Assembly (NCBI GenBank): GCA_016713445.1
Contig: JADJPB010000001.1
Location: 124,001-188,000, forward strand
Origin: Bacteroidota bacterium
GTDB taxonomy: Bacteria > Bacteroidota > Bacteroidia > AKYH767-A > OLB10
Direction of reading: 5' to 3'
DNA length: 64,000 nucleotides
Positions 1 through 10,909 of the stretch are shown here, in pieces (position 1 is the first letter of the stretch; every line of letters starts with the position of its first letter). Under the pieces are notes generated by a model, which did not search any database, was not told where the DNA came from, and worked only from the letters and a program-made list of their open reading frames with translations. A program made the position numbers and the translations under genes.

Positions 1-1401
1 CTTCACATTGCGGAATTGATAAATTAATGTATGGCAGACCCGGATTAAAACCATTTCCAGTTCCATAGAATACAGAGTCATTGCCCAAGGCTAATGCTTG
101 TAATGATCTTGCTTCTTGTAGTTTTTGGGTGTAAAGCAAATTTCCGGAAGGGTCATATTTAACTATGCCACCATGCCACTGTGGAATGGTGTCTGTATTA
201 AAAATGAGTCCACTTACAGATTGTTGACTAGAATAAACGGAGATTATTGAATTTCCCCATTCGTCTGTAGCAAGGTCAGTAACGATGTCCATTCCATCAC
301 TACCACCATGTTGCAACCATATTTCCCTGACCACTATTATTTAGTTTTGCAATGTAAATGTCCTGTGCATAGTTGCCGTTTGGTGAAATTCTGTGATTAA
401 AACGTAGTGATCCAATAACTGTTGAATCTCCGTTACCATTTGCTGTAACATAGATATTGTCTAAGTTGTCAATTTCAATACGATTTAAACATGAAACACT
501 TGATCCTACCGTTTGATTTAAGTGTAAATAGGTATTGCATTTTTTTGCCCATAAAGCGGTAAACGAAGCATCCATTTTAACGATAAATGAATTTTGTGCA
601 TCAACCGTATGGGTCAATGTTTGTGCATCAACAGTTAGATTTGTTGAAATGTGTTGACCAACTAAATAGATTTCATTTGAGTTTTTAGAAACTTCTATTC
701 CATGTATTTCATTTGTGGAATTTGAATCAAGTAGCTCCGCATGAAGAATGTTTCCATTTAAGTCTAATTTAGCAATGATACCGTTTTGTGAATAAGATGT
801 ATTGAAGTTAAAAGTTCCAAACGATTGTATTCCAAAACCCATAATTCCGCAAACGTAAATAGAACCATTTACAAGTGCCATATCGGTGAATGAAATATAG
901 GTGGTTCCTGTACGAGGTACATAAGCACACCATAAATTGTTTCCACTGCTGTCATATTTTTGCAACATAACCACTTCCAACGGGATACCAATTAGGTGCC
1001 ATATAAACACTATCATCAACACTAAAAGTTCCACAAACATAAACGTTCCCGAGGCTATCGCATTTCATTCTTGATGAAGTCATGATGCTATTAATGGTAG
1101 TGCCCATCGCTTTTGCTGTCCATAACCTGTCTCCATTGTTATTATATTTATTTATGTAAAACCGATTATTTCCCATGTCTATAACGGTGTCCATTGCAAA
1201 CCAAAATCCACTAAAATTACCCGAGTTGTAAGAGTTCCCATAGGTATCAGCACATACTGCATTTCCCCATACATCGCCACCAAGCAAGTTAATTCCATTG
1301 GTATACCCACACGTATGACGTAACCATAATGCGTTTATATTTATTTGAGCTTGTAATACATTTGTAACAAGTAAACTTAATACAATAATTATTTTTTTCA
1401 T
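1..1401 (-). CDS. Secreted SBBP-type beta-propeller protein, C-terminus beyond left edge
   Basis: The gene reads leftwards from ATG at 1401 and runs off the window, so its C-terminus is missing. It opens with a signal peptide (MKKIIIVLSLLVTNVLQAQ). Then come repeated blades of the type 'NNNGDRLW..., DSLGNVYVCGTF', the SBBP-like pattern of extracellular Bacteroidota propellers usually exported by the type IX system. Two single-base shifts break it. An extra T in the run at 957-961 joins '...GSGYVAK' to 'YDSSGNNLW', and an extra base in CCC at 325-327 joins '...LNNSG' to 'WLQHGGSDGMDIVTD'. With both repaired the reading frame is continuous. It follows the lipoprotein gene at 1424-1855 by 22 bases on the same strand. 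The substrate or role cannot be told from sequence. Confidence 0.7.
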
Positions 1402-1423
1402 TGATTTAGTTTGTTGCTTAAAA

Positions 1424-1855
1424 TTATATTTTTTCGAACGTGAGATAGTCGGTTCCACTGCCACCACCACTTACATCTTCCAATTTAATGATCGAAGAAT
1501 TTTGTTGTAATACATGCCATTCATCACTTAATTCGTCGAAAGGATTTCCTGTGAAGTTTAATATCAGCTTTGTATGGCTGTCGTCACTGCCGTTTGCCCA
1601 AGTTCCACTAGTCGAACTTCCACCATTCGTTGCAACTACGGTTCCGTTTGAATTAAATTGAAAACTGTATCCTGTGAAATGATTGGTTTCGTTGTTGCCA
1701 CTATCTTCATAGAAAGTAACTCTCCATTTTCCACTTTGTACGGTAGAGCTGATAGACGTTGAAGAATTGGGAGAGGAGCTATCATCTTTTTTGCAAGATG
1801 AAAAGGCTACCATTATTATAAGGGCTAATGTTGAGGTTTTAATTAAATTTTTCAT
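1424..1855 (-). CDS. Small exported lipoprotein, lipocalin-like
   Basis: Intact 143-residue ORF. The N-terminus is a lipoprotein signal with lipobox-like 'VAFSSC' followed by 'KKDDSSS', so the mature protein should be acylated at Cys21 and membrane attached. The rest has the pattern 'GKWRVTFYEDSGNN...YSFQFNSNGTVVA...GTWA...', ending 'YLTFEKI', resembling small lipocalin-like lipoproteins of Bacteroidota that form a beta barrel. No catalytic motif is visible. It lies just upstream of the propeller gene starting at 1401 and may be cotranscribed with it. Ligand and function are unknown. Confidence 0.75.
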   Translation of the reverse strand: MKNLIKTSTLALIIMVAFSSCKKDDSSSPNSSTSISSTVQSGKWRVTFYEDSGNNETNHFTGYSFQFNSNGTVVATNGGSSTSGTWANGSDDSHTKLILNFTGNPFDELSDEWHVLQQNSSIIKLEDVSGGGSGTDYLTFEKI

Positions 1856-2254
1856 TGTTTCGTTTTTTATATTGATTTAATGAAAGTGACTTATCTATTT
1901 ATTATATCGTTAGACTAATTTATCATCAAGTTATAAGTAATACAGATTTGGTTTGAGAAGGTGTTGTTTTGCCACAATTATTTTCAGCATCTCTTAATAA
2001 GTTAGTAGCCGAAACGTGATATTCAGTGAGTATCCTATTTCTATGAATTATTTTCATGAATATAAAGATACCTTTACTGTAGAGGCTATTAATTAATTTT
2101 TCCCGAACAAGGTGAATCGGGATTTGAACGGGCTTAAACTAACTTCCAAAAATGTAGGGTTTATTTAGATTGGATGGATTCTATTTGCTATTCATGCAAA
2201 ATCACTTTGCTTTTGAACTCTACTCAGAAAATTTCAGACTATTTAAAAATTAGA
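1856..2254. other. Intergenic stretch, no gene recognised
   Basis: AT-rich spacer of about 400 bases. A short inverted pair TCCCGA...TCGGGA sits near 2101-2122, without a clear T-tract, so I do not call it a terminator. The neighbouring GGGATTTGAACGGGC resembles a tRNA T-arm, but there is no matching acceptor or anticodon arm. No reading frame worth calling was seen. Confidence 0.5.
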
Positions 2255-3815
2255 CTATTGCTTGAGTATTTTTATTGTTTTAGTCTGTTTCTCAGATGTG
2301 ATTACGCAAAAGTAGATTCCACTATTTAAGGACGAAAGATCCATTTCATTGGTTAAGTCGGATAATTTTGAAGTAGATATCATATTCCCAAAGATATCGA
2401 AGGTGGTCACTACAGCAGGAATATGATTAGCATTTAATTGTAGTATAAATTGTTTAGAGAATGGATTTGGATAGGCTACAATGGTTTCATTGTTAGTAAT
2501 TGTTAAAACATTTGAAACGATAGCATTTCCAAATTTGACTACGGTATTTGTGTTTTCTATTTGCACATAGATATTCTCATTATTATCTAAATCCATGGAA
2601 ATTGGAGTAGTGCTTTGCGCTTGGTAGGTGGTATTCCAAGCTAAAGTGAAATTGCTATTAAAGGCATATAAGAATAAAGTAGACGGAGCACCTCCGTTAT
2701 TATCTGATTTACCGATTACATAATCATTACCTGTTTGTTCGTATTTAATATCGAATACGTTATTATTAATATTGGGAAGTGTATGGTAGCTACTGTCAAT
2801 TATATTTCCATTGGATGGATTGATAGTAGCTACAAAAAGTTTCCCTACACCAGAAGCCGACCATTCGTTCCAGTAATTACTAAGTCCCGATTTGGTAAGA
2901 ATTCCATTCTGCCAGAGGTAGCATCAATTCCGATGTTAAAAGCTTGTCTGTAAATTACAGATCCAACTAGACTGTATTTGGTTAGTTCTATTTCTGTTTG
3001 TGTAGCACCAAAGTTTTGACACAACGTGTAGGTGTTGTCGGTGGAATCGATTAAAACATCTGTGGCCCATCCTTGATCAAGTAATGAAGCAGCACTTGAC
3101 CATTTGAGATTTCCAATAGAATCCCAAACTACTACTTTGTGTTCTGACAAAGACAAAGTTGTATTCCCAATGAGTGCAATATTTCCATTTCTATAATTCA
3201 TCCCTCTTAGTCCATGAATGCTAGAAAAATTTTGTACTCTTTCCCAAAGGGTGTTGCCATTGTTATCGAGTTTTAATAGAATTAATCCAGATTGCGTTTG
3301 AGTAGTTGTATTTCCTGCGGAAGCGATATAGAGGTTGGCGTGTTCATCTAAGAAGGATTCGTTTTTATTACCTAAAGAATAATTTGCACCAGCGTTAAAG
3401 GTTCCGGTAATAGTTTTGTTTACTAGTACCCCCCCGCAGAGTTATATTTAAATACTTTAAGGCATTCGGAAATTCATTTTGTAATGACAATGTATATTGG
3501 TATCCAACTATAAAGATGTTGTCATTTGAATCAATTCCAACCCAAGTGGCTGCATGTCTGTTGTTCGGTGTTCCAGTTGAAATGGAATCTTTCCAAAGTG
3601 TTGCTCCTGCAGAATTTAATTTATGTACAAATATATATTCTGCATAACCCGCTTGGTTTAAGCCGTTACTCACACTGATGATATTATTTGAATTGTCAAC
3701 GACTATGTATTTTGCCTAGTGAAAGATTATTCTGATAGGTGTTTTCCCACAGAATATTTTGTGAATGGATTTGAGTGAAGAAAAAGCTAAGGATTATAGT
3801 GAAGAAGTATTTCAT
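2255..3815 (-). CDS. Secreted propeller protein with T9SS type A sorting domain
   Basis: Reconstructed from pieces in three frames. The start is ATG at 3815 with signal peptide 'MKYFFTIILSFFFTQIHSQ'. The body is a series of 'DSNDNIFIVG', 'LDEHANLYIASAG', 'LDNNGNTLWERV' blades (SBBP/propeller type). The C-terminus carries a type IX sorting domain: 'VAYPNPFSKQFILQL' then '...SGIYFCVITSEKQTKTIKILKQ'. It should cross the outer membrane through the T9SS and stay on the surface or be released. Frame breaks lie near 3710 (extra A on the coding strand), near 3430 (run of C) and near 2865. With these repaired it is about 520 residues, similar in style to the gene at the left edge. Target unknown. Confidence 0.75.
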
Positions 3816-4062
3816 AAGTCAATGCTTTTTAGATGGATTGTACTTGTAATTAATTTAAAGTGAATCTTAAATCTGATGAATTTGAGGTTGATTCATAAAC
3901 AAATTAATATGACCTCAAAGGTCGCCAGTAGCAGTTTCGAAAAAGTAATATTTGTCATATCGAAAAATGACATTGTGCATTGATTAAATAATGTCTATAC
4001 CATTTCTAATTCCAATGGTTCTTTTCTTAAAAGAATAATATTTTGATAGTTCTATGCAGCCC

Positions 4063-4413
4063 TTAAAATTTTTCCATTTTTTTGCCTTTCACCAACTCAT
4101 CCACCAATTTATCTAAATATCTTACTTGTCTTGTTAAAGTGTTTTCAATTTCTTCAATCCGATACCCACAAATTGCGCCTGTAATGAGGTTCGCATTGGG
4201 ATTTAATTTTGCGCGTTTAAAGAATGTTTCAAAAGTTATTTTTCTTCAATAAATTCTTGAATTTTTTTTCATCAAATCCAGTTAGCCATTTTATTACTTG
4301 ATGTAATTCAGCTTTTGTTCTTCCTTTGCTCTCCACTTTTGTGATATAGTGCGGATAAACCGATGCAAAGTCAGTTTTGCTATTCGTTTATCGTGCTCGG
4401 GAGTTGTTTTCAT
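4063..4413 (-). pseudogene. DUF2200 family protein, frame-broken
   Basis: No long ORF exists here. Reading the minus strand from ATG at 4413 with two one-base repairs gives a complete DUF2200-like protein of about 116 residues. Segments seen: 'MKTTPEHDKRIAK', 'FASVYPHYITKVESKGRTK', 'VIKWLTGFDEKKFKNLL', 'LNPNANLITGAICGYRIEEI' and 'RYLDKLVDELVKGKKMEKF', stop at 4063-4065. Blocks such as SVYPHY, KGRTKAE, WLTGFD, LITGAICG and RYLDKLVDELVKGK match the family as I know it. The breaks are in A-runs near 4373 and near 4243, the same error type that hits essential genes in this window, so the gene may be intact in the organism. The family's function is not established. Confidence 0.7.
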
Positions 4414-4684
4414 TGTTGCTGTGATTAACTTAATATTTTAAGTAGAGAGTTTATCAAGTATGCTACATGCTTTCGCATTTTGTTTTATTATTGATAACTT
4501 GAAGCCCTACTTGCTATGAATTTCATTAGCAAATATAGAAAAATCAAATTCCCCGTCGTATAAACTTTAAAGAATATTCTATGATTGGGGTAGAGACGAG
4601 GTCGCTAGCATGAGAGGATATAAATTTTTAGCAATTGTGTAATTTAATTTCACACAGGTTTACAATTTGTCGCTTATTTTTGAA

Positions 4685-5173
4685 TCACCCTCCATTAATC
4701 ATCATGGTCATCTCAATTGGAATAATAGTGGCATCACTTCTAATTTCAGAGTGCCTGATTTCCCCACCACTGACTCCAACATTATAGGCAAAAACACCAT
4801 CTGTCAACGCTAGTAATAGAATTAGAATTTGAAGATATCGAATTTGCATTGAATTTATTAATTCTGCCACGAATCCAATTATCGACATTGCTCCTAGGAT
4901 GAGCGTAAAGATGAAAAAAGTTTCGGCGAACTCTTCATGGTTGTGTAAAAGTGTTTCGCTGATTCCTAAATTGTTTTCTACAATTTCTTCAGCACCTTCA
5001 CCGGTGTAGAATGCAAGAATTGATGCGATTGCTGCAAAAATATAGATACCAAGTCCGGTAAGTTTAACCTCTGATTTCTTGATCAATAATCCAATAACGA
5101 ATACAAGTGTTCCTATGATGAGTCCAACAATAGGAAGGTGATTTACGATTAAGTGATAATGTGCGTTATTCAT
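4685..5173 (-). CDS. DUF2231-like small integral membrane protein of the efflux operon
   Basis: Intact 162-residue ORF with four to five hydrophobic segments ('LPIVGLIIGTLVFVIGLLI', 'LGIYIFAAIASILAFYTG', 'AETFFIFTLILGAMSIIGF', 'YLQILILLLALTDGVFAY'). The opening 'NAHYHLIVNHLPIVG' with its histidines is typical of DUF2231-like proteins that often accompany heavy-metal RND pumps in Bacteroidota. It is the last gene of the operon. Its ATG begins two bases after the stop of the adaptor gene, which suggests translational coupling. Histidines at residues 5, 7 and 12 could contact metal, but this is inference. Confidence 0.7.
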   Translation of the reverse strand: MNNAHYHLIVNHLPIVGLIIGTLVFVIGLLIKKSEVKLTGLGIYIFAAIASILAFYTGEGAEEIVENNLGISETLLHNHEEFAETFFIFTLILGAMSIIGFVAELINSMQIRYLQILILLLALTDGVFAYNVGVSGGEIRHSEIRSDATIIPIEMTMMINGG

Positions 5174-5175
5174 AA

Positions 5176-6343
5176 TTAGTCTTTTATTAAGTTAAATGCT
5201 CCCTTGGTTAAGAATTGTGTTTGTTCGTTAAAGCTGTTCTGATTTAAGATTTCTACAAATCCATTGTTTGTTTCTCCTGTTTTAATTTCTCGTTTTATAA
5301 ACGAGTATCCATTTTTTGTTGAATCTTGAAGAATCAGTGCATAGAATTTACCTTCCACTTCTACAATGGCGTCTTCAGGTAATGAAGCCTTTGAAACAGC
5401 AGTGAATTGATATCTGCTTCAACATACATCCCCGGACAGAACTTAGATGCCGCTTTTTCAGAGGATGGATGTGCATGTATAAGAATTTTTCGGCTGATTG
5501 GATCTACCGTTTTGTTTACCAGATGAACAGTGGCTTCGTACTCGTTTCCTTGATCTTCTTGAATTCTAAATTGAATGGGTTGGCCAACGCTAACTTTGGT
5601 AATGTCTTTTTCGAAAATATTTAATTCAAGGTGTAGATGATCGGTGTTTACAATCGTAATGGCCGATTGTGATGAGTTTAGAAAGGCTCCTTGTGAAATA
5701 TCAACCTGAGTGACGAATCCATTGATTGGCGAAGTGACATTCACGGTTGTTCGGATGTTTTTATCGTAAGTAGATTGGGTGGTATATTCATTAGAGTTAA
5801 CTTCTTCCCTAAGGATTCTAGTGTTACTTTAGCCACTGTATAGTCAGATTCTGCTTTCAGAAAGTTTTTTTGCGATGATACATTGTCTTGTACCAGATTC
5901 TTTTGCCTTTCATAGTCTGATTTTAAATAGGCGAGTTGTCCTTGAATCTCTAGGTAGTTTTGTTGTATCTGTACAAAATCAGGATTTTCAAGGGTGAACA
6001 GAATTTGTCCTTTCTTTACTCTTTCACCAGGAAGGAGTTTTATCTCTTTAACAGTACCATCAAAATAGGAACTTACGGATGCTCTATTTTCAGGCGGTAC
6101 ATCAAACATTCCCGTGGCTTTTATTATTTCATTAAAAGATTTTTTTTGTAATCCTCCAATACTCATTTCGGAAGATTGGAATTGTTTTTCGCTTAACTCA
6201 AATTTACCTTCTAAAGTTTTTTGAGATTCTGTTTTTTCCGCTGCTTTTGATTCTGTTTTTGATGAACAGGATGCAGAAGCGAGCAGAATGGAAAATAGTA
6301 TATAGCTTGCAGCATATTTTTTCATGGTTGTATGGTTTTTCAT
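5176..6343 (-). CDS. RND efflux periplasmic adaptor (CusB/CzcB/HlyD type), lipoprotein
   Basis: Membrane-fusion protein linking the pump at 7552-10672 to the TolC-like channel. Two possible starts exist, 6343 and 6325; the second gives the cleaner signal (MKKYAASYILFSILLASASC, lipobox with Cys). Visible parts: the lipoyl half 'GTVKEIKLLPGERVKKGQILFTLENPDF', the hairpin 'QNYLEIQGQLAYLKSDYERQKNLVQD', the second lipoyl half 'SPINGFVTQVDISQGAF', and the barrel segment 'FCPGMYVEADI' then 'KASLPEDAIVEVEGKFYALIL'. Two frameshifts near 5755 and 5400 split it into three ORFs, and rejoining gives about 390 residues, normal for the family. It starts two bases after the channel gene's stop and ends two bases before the next ATG. 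Confidence 0.85.
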
Positions 6344-6345
6344 TT

Positions 6346-7547
6346 TTAATTCAAGATGTAGTTTGCTTCCAAAACCGTAACATTGTATTGGAGCAGGGAG
6401 TGGAGATAATTGGATTGAATGTTTTTTGCATTTTCCAATAGTTGAGTGTACTGGAAAAAATTTATTTCTCCATTTTGATAGGATTTATTGGCATGGAAGA
6501 TGGTTTCTGTAGCAAGTTTATTTCCTTTCGTTTGATAATAGTCTATTCCTTCTTCAAATTTCCGTATGTCAGATCGCAATGCATTATATTTTGTGAGAAG
6601 TTGAATTTTTAAATTTTCACTTTCTGTCTCAATGATTATTTTTTCGGTTTTTGCAGCTTTTATTTTCGACCGTTGACTTCCAAACCAAAGTGGAATACCA
6701 ATTCCTACTTGAAATCCAGAATAGGATTGCGTTCCAACACCCTGATTTGTACCTTGAAATACGGAGGCATTAATGTCGGGCAGTAATTTTTGTTTTTCTA
6801 AGGAGGCTGTATGATTCGAAAGTTTTTTAGCATTTTCTAAGTAGAGGAGTGCAGGATGTGATGTGCTGTCATAAGCAAGCAATGTTATTTTTTCGAAATG
6901 TTCTTCACTTACTTTAAAGCTGCTGTCAGACTGAAGCCAATGATTTAACAAAATGTAATTCCGGTATATGTTTTCGCGTACTTGATTGAGCTGAATTGAA
7001 ATTTCTTTTTTCTTGGTTTCTGCAGTTAATTTTTCAATGTAATTGGATTCTCCTTGTTCAAATCTTCGGTTTGCTGCATGTTCAAATGAAGCATAAAGGC
7101 TATCGAGATATTCATAATTATTTTGCATCTGTTGCCAATACACAATTTCATTGTAAACTTTATGAACTTCTTTGGTGACCATTCGTTTATCGATCGAAAG
7201 TTGATCTTTGGTCAGTTGAGATTTTTGTTTCATTACTTTTCGTTGTGCACCATATACCGTTGGAAATTGTATAGTTTGACTAACACCCCACACATCCAGT
7301 GGGAGGTTATTGGGCGCTATATTGTTTTGGTCTTTGTTGTAGTAGATTTCGGTTTTGTTGATGTCAATGGCACTGTTAATGAGTTGCTCGCTTTGAATAA
7401 TTCGCTGCGACGAAACTTTTAATCCTAGGTTGTTTCGTAATGCAATTTCAACCGCTTGCTCTACCGTAATTTTATGATCTTGGCTCTGTCCATAAATGGG
7501 TAAAGCAAGTAATAGGATAGTTGCAATGACTACTGCTGGTTTTTTAT
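6346..7547 (-). CDS. TolC-family outer-membrane efflux channel
   Basis: Outer-membrane factor of the metal efflux operon, about 400 residues. The frame is open from the pump gene's stop codon to 6346, but it has no ATG, GTG or TTG until residue 85. The signal peptide is plain ('KPAVVIATILLLALPIYGQ') and is preceded in frame by AAT-AAA-AAA. One lost G at about 7546 would restore ATG-AAA-AAA-CCA, so I place the start there. The body shows the family helices ('ITVEQAVEIALRNNLGLKV', 'RRFEQGESNYIEKLTAETK', 'GIGIPLWFGSQRSKIKAA', 'KSYQNGEINFFQYTQLLENA'). It sits four bases after the pump gene, inside the operon. Confidence 0.85.
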
Positions 7548-7551
7548 TTTT

Positions 7552-10500
7552 TTATTTGCCTTTTTCTATCAAAATGGCATAGAGCACAGGAAGGACTATA
7601 AGAGTAAGTGCGGTTGCGGAAATGAGTCCGCCTACAACCACGGTCGCGAGAGGTCGCTGAACTTCCGCTCCCGCTGAACTGGAGATGGCCATGGGTAAGA
7701 ATCCTAAGGCCGCTGCTGAGGCGGTGAGCAAAACTGGGCGCAACCTGTTCTTGGTGCCCAAAAGGATTCGTTGATTGATGTCCGTGATACCATGTGCTTT
7801 TAATTCTTTGAACTCTTCGATTAACACGATTCCGTTTAATACAGCAATTCCAAAGAGTGCAATGAATCCAACTCCTGCAGAAATACTGAAGGGTAGATCA
7901 CGCATGTAAAGAAAGATAACGCCACCTACCGCCGACATCGGAATGGCACTGTAGATAATTAACGCTTCTTTGATGGAGTCAAACGCAAAGTAGAGAAGAA
8001 CAAAAATGAGTAACAATGCAATGGGAACAGCAATCATTAGTCGTTCTTTTGCGGTTCTTAAGTTTTCAAATTGTCCACCATATTCTATAGTGTATCCTGT
8101 TGGTAATTTAATTTTTTGATCAATGATTTGTTTAACATCTTTTACCACCGATTCTAAATCCCTGTTTCTAACATTCACGCCTACTACAATTCTTCTTTTG
8201 GTGTTGTCTCTGGAAATTTTCGCAGGGCCTTTTGTATAGGAGATGGTTGCAAATTCGCTCAGCGGCACTTGATTGCCATTAGGCAGTTGGATGGATGCCG
8301 TTTCTATGTCTTGAATGTCCTGATGATGGGCCGTGTCAAATCGAACAACAAGGTCAAACTGTTTTTCACCTTCAAACACAGTTCCTGCGGTTTTTCCTGC
8401 AAATCCCATGGTGATAATGTTGTTTAATTCTTCAACATTCAATCCGTATTTTGCGATTTTTTGTCGGTCGTATTGAATCGACATCTGCGGTAGACCTGCT
8501 ACTTTTTCTACAATAATATCCGCGGCTCCTTGAACTCCTTTTATTTCTTTTTCAACTTCTACTGCTTTTTTATAAAGCACATCTAAGTTTTCACCGAAAA
8601 TTTTAATGGCTAAATCAGCACGAACTCCAGTGATCAGTTCATTGAAACGCATCTCGATGGGCTGGGTAAATTCAAATTCTACTCCTGGAATTTCAGTCAA
8701 TGCTTCTTTGAACTTGTCGGCTAATTCATCTTTAGTTTTAGCAGATGTCCATTCTTCTTTTGGGCGGAGCTTGATGATTACATCACTTTCTTCCATCGAC
8801 ATGGGATCGGTGGGAACTTCTGCTGCTCCAATTCGACTGACTACTTGTTCTACCTCTGGAAATCTTTTCAGAATGGATTCAATTCTTGTGGTCGCGATTA
8901 CTGTTTGACTTAAGGAAGTTCCTGTTTTTAAAACGGGTTGTATCACAAAATCGCCTTCATCTAATGTCGGTACAAATTCTCCACCCATCCGTGTAAAGAG
9001 AAATCCCACAGCTAGTAACAACACAATGGCCATGCTTAATACAAGTTTCTTTTTATGGAGAGCCCAGGTGATGGTTGGAATGTATTTGTTTTCTAAAAAA
9101 GTGATGAAGCGAGTAGAAATATTTTTTTTGGATGTATCGGATGGCTTTATAAATAGAGAGGCCATTACGGGCACATAGGTAAAGCACAAAATCATAGCGC
9201 CGATCAATGCAAAGCAAAATACTAAGGCCATCGGTCTAAACATTTTTCCTTCTACACCCACTAAAGAGAGAATCGGAATGAAAACGATAATAATGATTAA
9301 CTGACCAAAAACAGCGGAGTGCATCATCTTGCTTGCCCCCAAATGAGTGTTGTTGTCAATGAAGTTCTGTCTTTCGGCTTTCGGTAGTGCTAATAAGTGA
9401 GTGCGTTCGGCTGTAATTTTGTACGCAATAAATTCGATGATGATTACCGCTCCGTCAATGATGATTCCAAAGTCGATGGCGCCCAGACTCATCAAATTCG
9501 CATCTACACCAAAAATGTACATGAGTGAAAGTGCAAATAACATACACATGGGAATAACCGAGGCTACCACCAGACCAGAGCGTATATTGCCGAGCAACAG
9601 TACAACAACGAAGATGACAATTAAACATCCTAAAATGAGATTTTCTGCAATGGTAGATGTCGTTTTGTCAATCAGCTCACTCCGTTCTAGGAATGGATTG
9701 ATGCTAATGCCGGGAGGAAGTGATGGCGAGATCTGCGCTACTTTTTCTTTTTACAGCATCAATGACTGCTTTTGAATTGCCTCCTTTTAGCATCATCACT
9801 TGCCCTAATACTTTTTCACCTTCACCATTGCCAGTGATAGCACCAAAGCGTGTGGCATGACCAAATCCAACAGTGGCAACATCTTTAATGAAGATGGGAA
9901 CACCATTTCTGCTTTCGATAACAATATCTTCAATGTCTTTCAATGAACCCACTAAACCTTCGCCTCTGATGAAATAGGTTTGATTTGTTTTTTCAATGTA
10001 ACCCCCACCGGCAACACTGTTGTTTTTTTCTAATGCTAAAAATGTTTGCGGAACGGAAATGTTTAAACTTCTTAGTTTTTCTGGATTGATGGCAACTTCA
10101 TATTGTTTGAGATAACCACCCCATGTATTTACTTCTACCACTCCTGGGATACCTGAAAGTTGACGCTTCACAATCCAGTCTTGGATGGTTCTTACATCTG
10201 ATAATGAATAGTCGTTTTTAAATAAGGAGTCTACTTCAATTACATATTGATAAATTTCACCTAAACCCGTTGTGATGGGTCCCATGAATGGTTTTCCAAA
10301 TACTGCAGGAATCTTTTCTTCTGCAGCTTTAATTTTTTCTGCTATTAATTGTCGAGGTAAGTACGTTCCAATTTTGTCATTAAAAACGACAGTCACCACC
10401 GAAAGACCAAACTTGGAGATCGAACGAATCTCTTTCACGTCTGGCAAGTTGGCCATTTCCAATTCGACAGGGTAGGTAAGAAACTTCTCTACATCTTCTG

Positions 10501-10672
10501 TTGCCAAATTTCTGGAGGTGGTGATAATTTGTACTTGATTATTCGTAACATCAGGGACAGCTCCTATGGGAATCTCAGAAAGAGAGTAAAGTCCAAAAGC
10601 GATGATGCCTGCAGAGAATAAAAGTATAATCAGTTTGTGGTTGATGCTATATTGGATGATTTTCTCTAACAT
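7552..10672 (-). CDS. czcA: CzcA-type heavy-metal RND efflux pump
   Basis: Inner-membrane proton-driven exporter of the HME-RND family, about 1,040 residues. The N-terminus 'MLEKIIQYSINHKLIILLFSAGIIAFGLYSLSEIPIGAVPDVTN' (here only for recognition; key part IPIGAVPDVTN) is typical. The fourth transmembrane helix reads 'AIDFGIIIDGAVIIIEF', carrying the D...D...E residues used for proton relay in CzcA, which points to divalent cations (Co, Zn, Cd, Ni) rather than the Cu/Ag CusA type. Later parts include 'GEFVPTLDEGDF' and 'GLISATALTLIVLPVLYAIL'. One extra A in the run near 9750 splits it in two; repair joins 'SKAVIDAVK' to 'EKVAQISPSLPPGISINPF'. It lies downstream of its two-component regulator with a likely operator at 10718-10758. 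Confidence 0.9.
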
Positions 10673-10715
10673 TACTTTACTTGACTAAATTTATACAGCA
10701 AAAGTAGAGTGGCAT

Positions 10716-10758
10716 CCTAAGGCTGATCTCAAGCCTTTCTTAAGATTGACTTAAGAAA
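10716..10758. promoter_or_regulatory. Predicted response-regulator operator upstream of czcA
   Basis: Four half-sites containing AAG are spaced 12, 11 and 11 bases: CCTAAG, CTCAAG, CTTAAG, CTTAAG (AAG at 10719, 10731, 10742, 10753). The last two also form the inverted pair TTTCTTAAG/CTTAAGAAA around ATTGA. Direct repeats at about one helical turn are how OmpR/PhoB-type regulators usually bind. A matching block (TTTCTTAAGATT plus CTTAA) lies upstream of the regulator gene itself, which makes it the likely shared operator. Prediction only. Confidence 0.55.
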
Positions 10759-10909
10759 TTGGCTGGTGGTTCAGTTTGAGTAAGGAAAGTGGCTTGTAAA
10801 GATTTTTTAAGCCTTTTTATAGCATTGAAAAGAAAATAAATGGTAAAGTACTTTGAAACGAATAGATTTCTTTACTCCTTAGAAAATTTTAGCTGTGCAA
10901 ATCCTCAAC

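Noticed and set aside
2100..2150. tRNA-like T-arm (GGGATTTGAACGGGC)
   Set aside because: No matching acceptor stem, anticodon arm or CCA end could be found on either strand.
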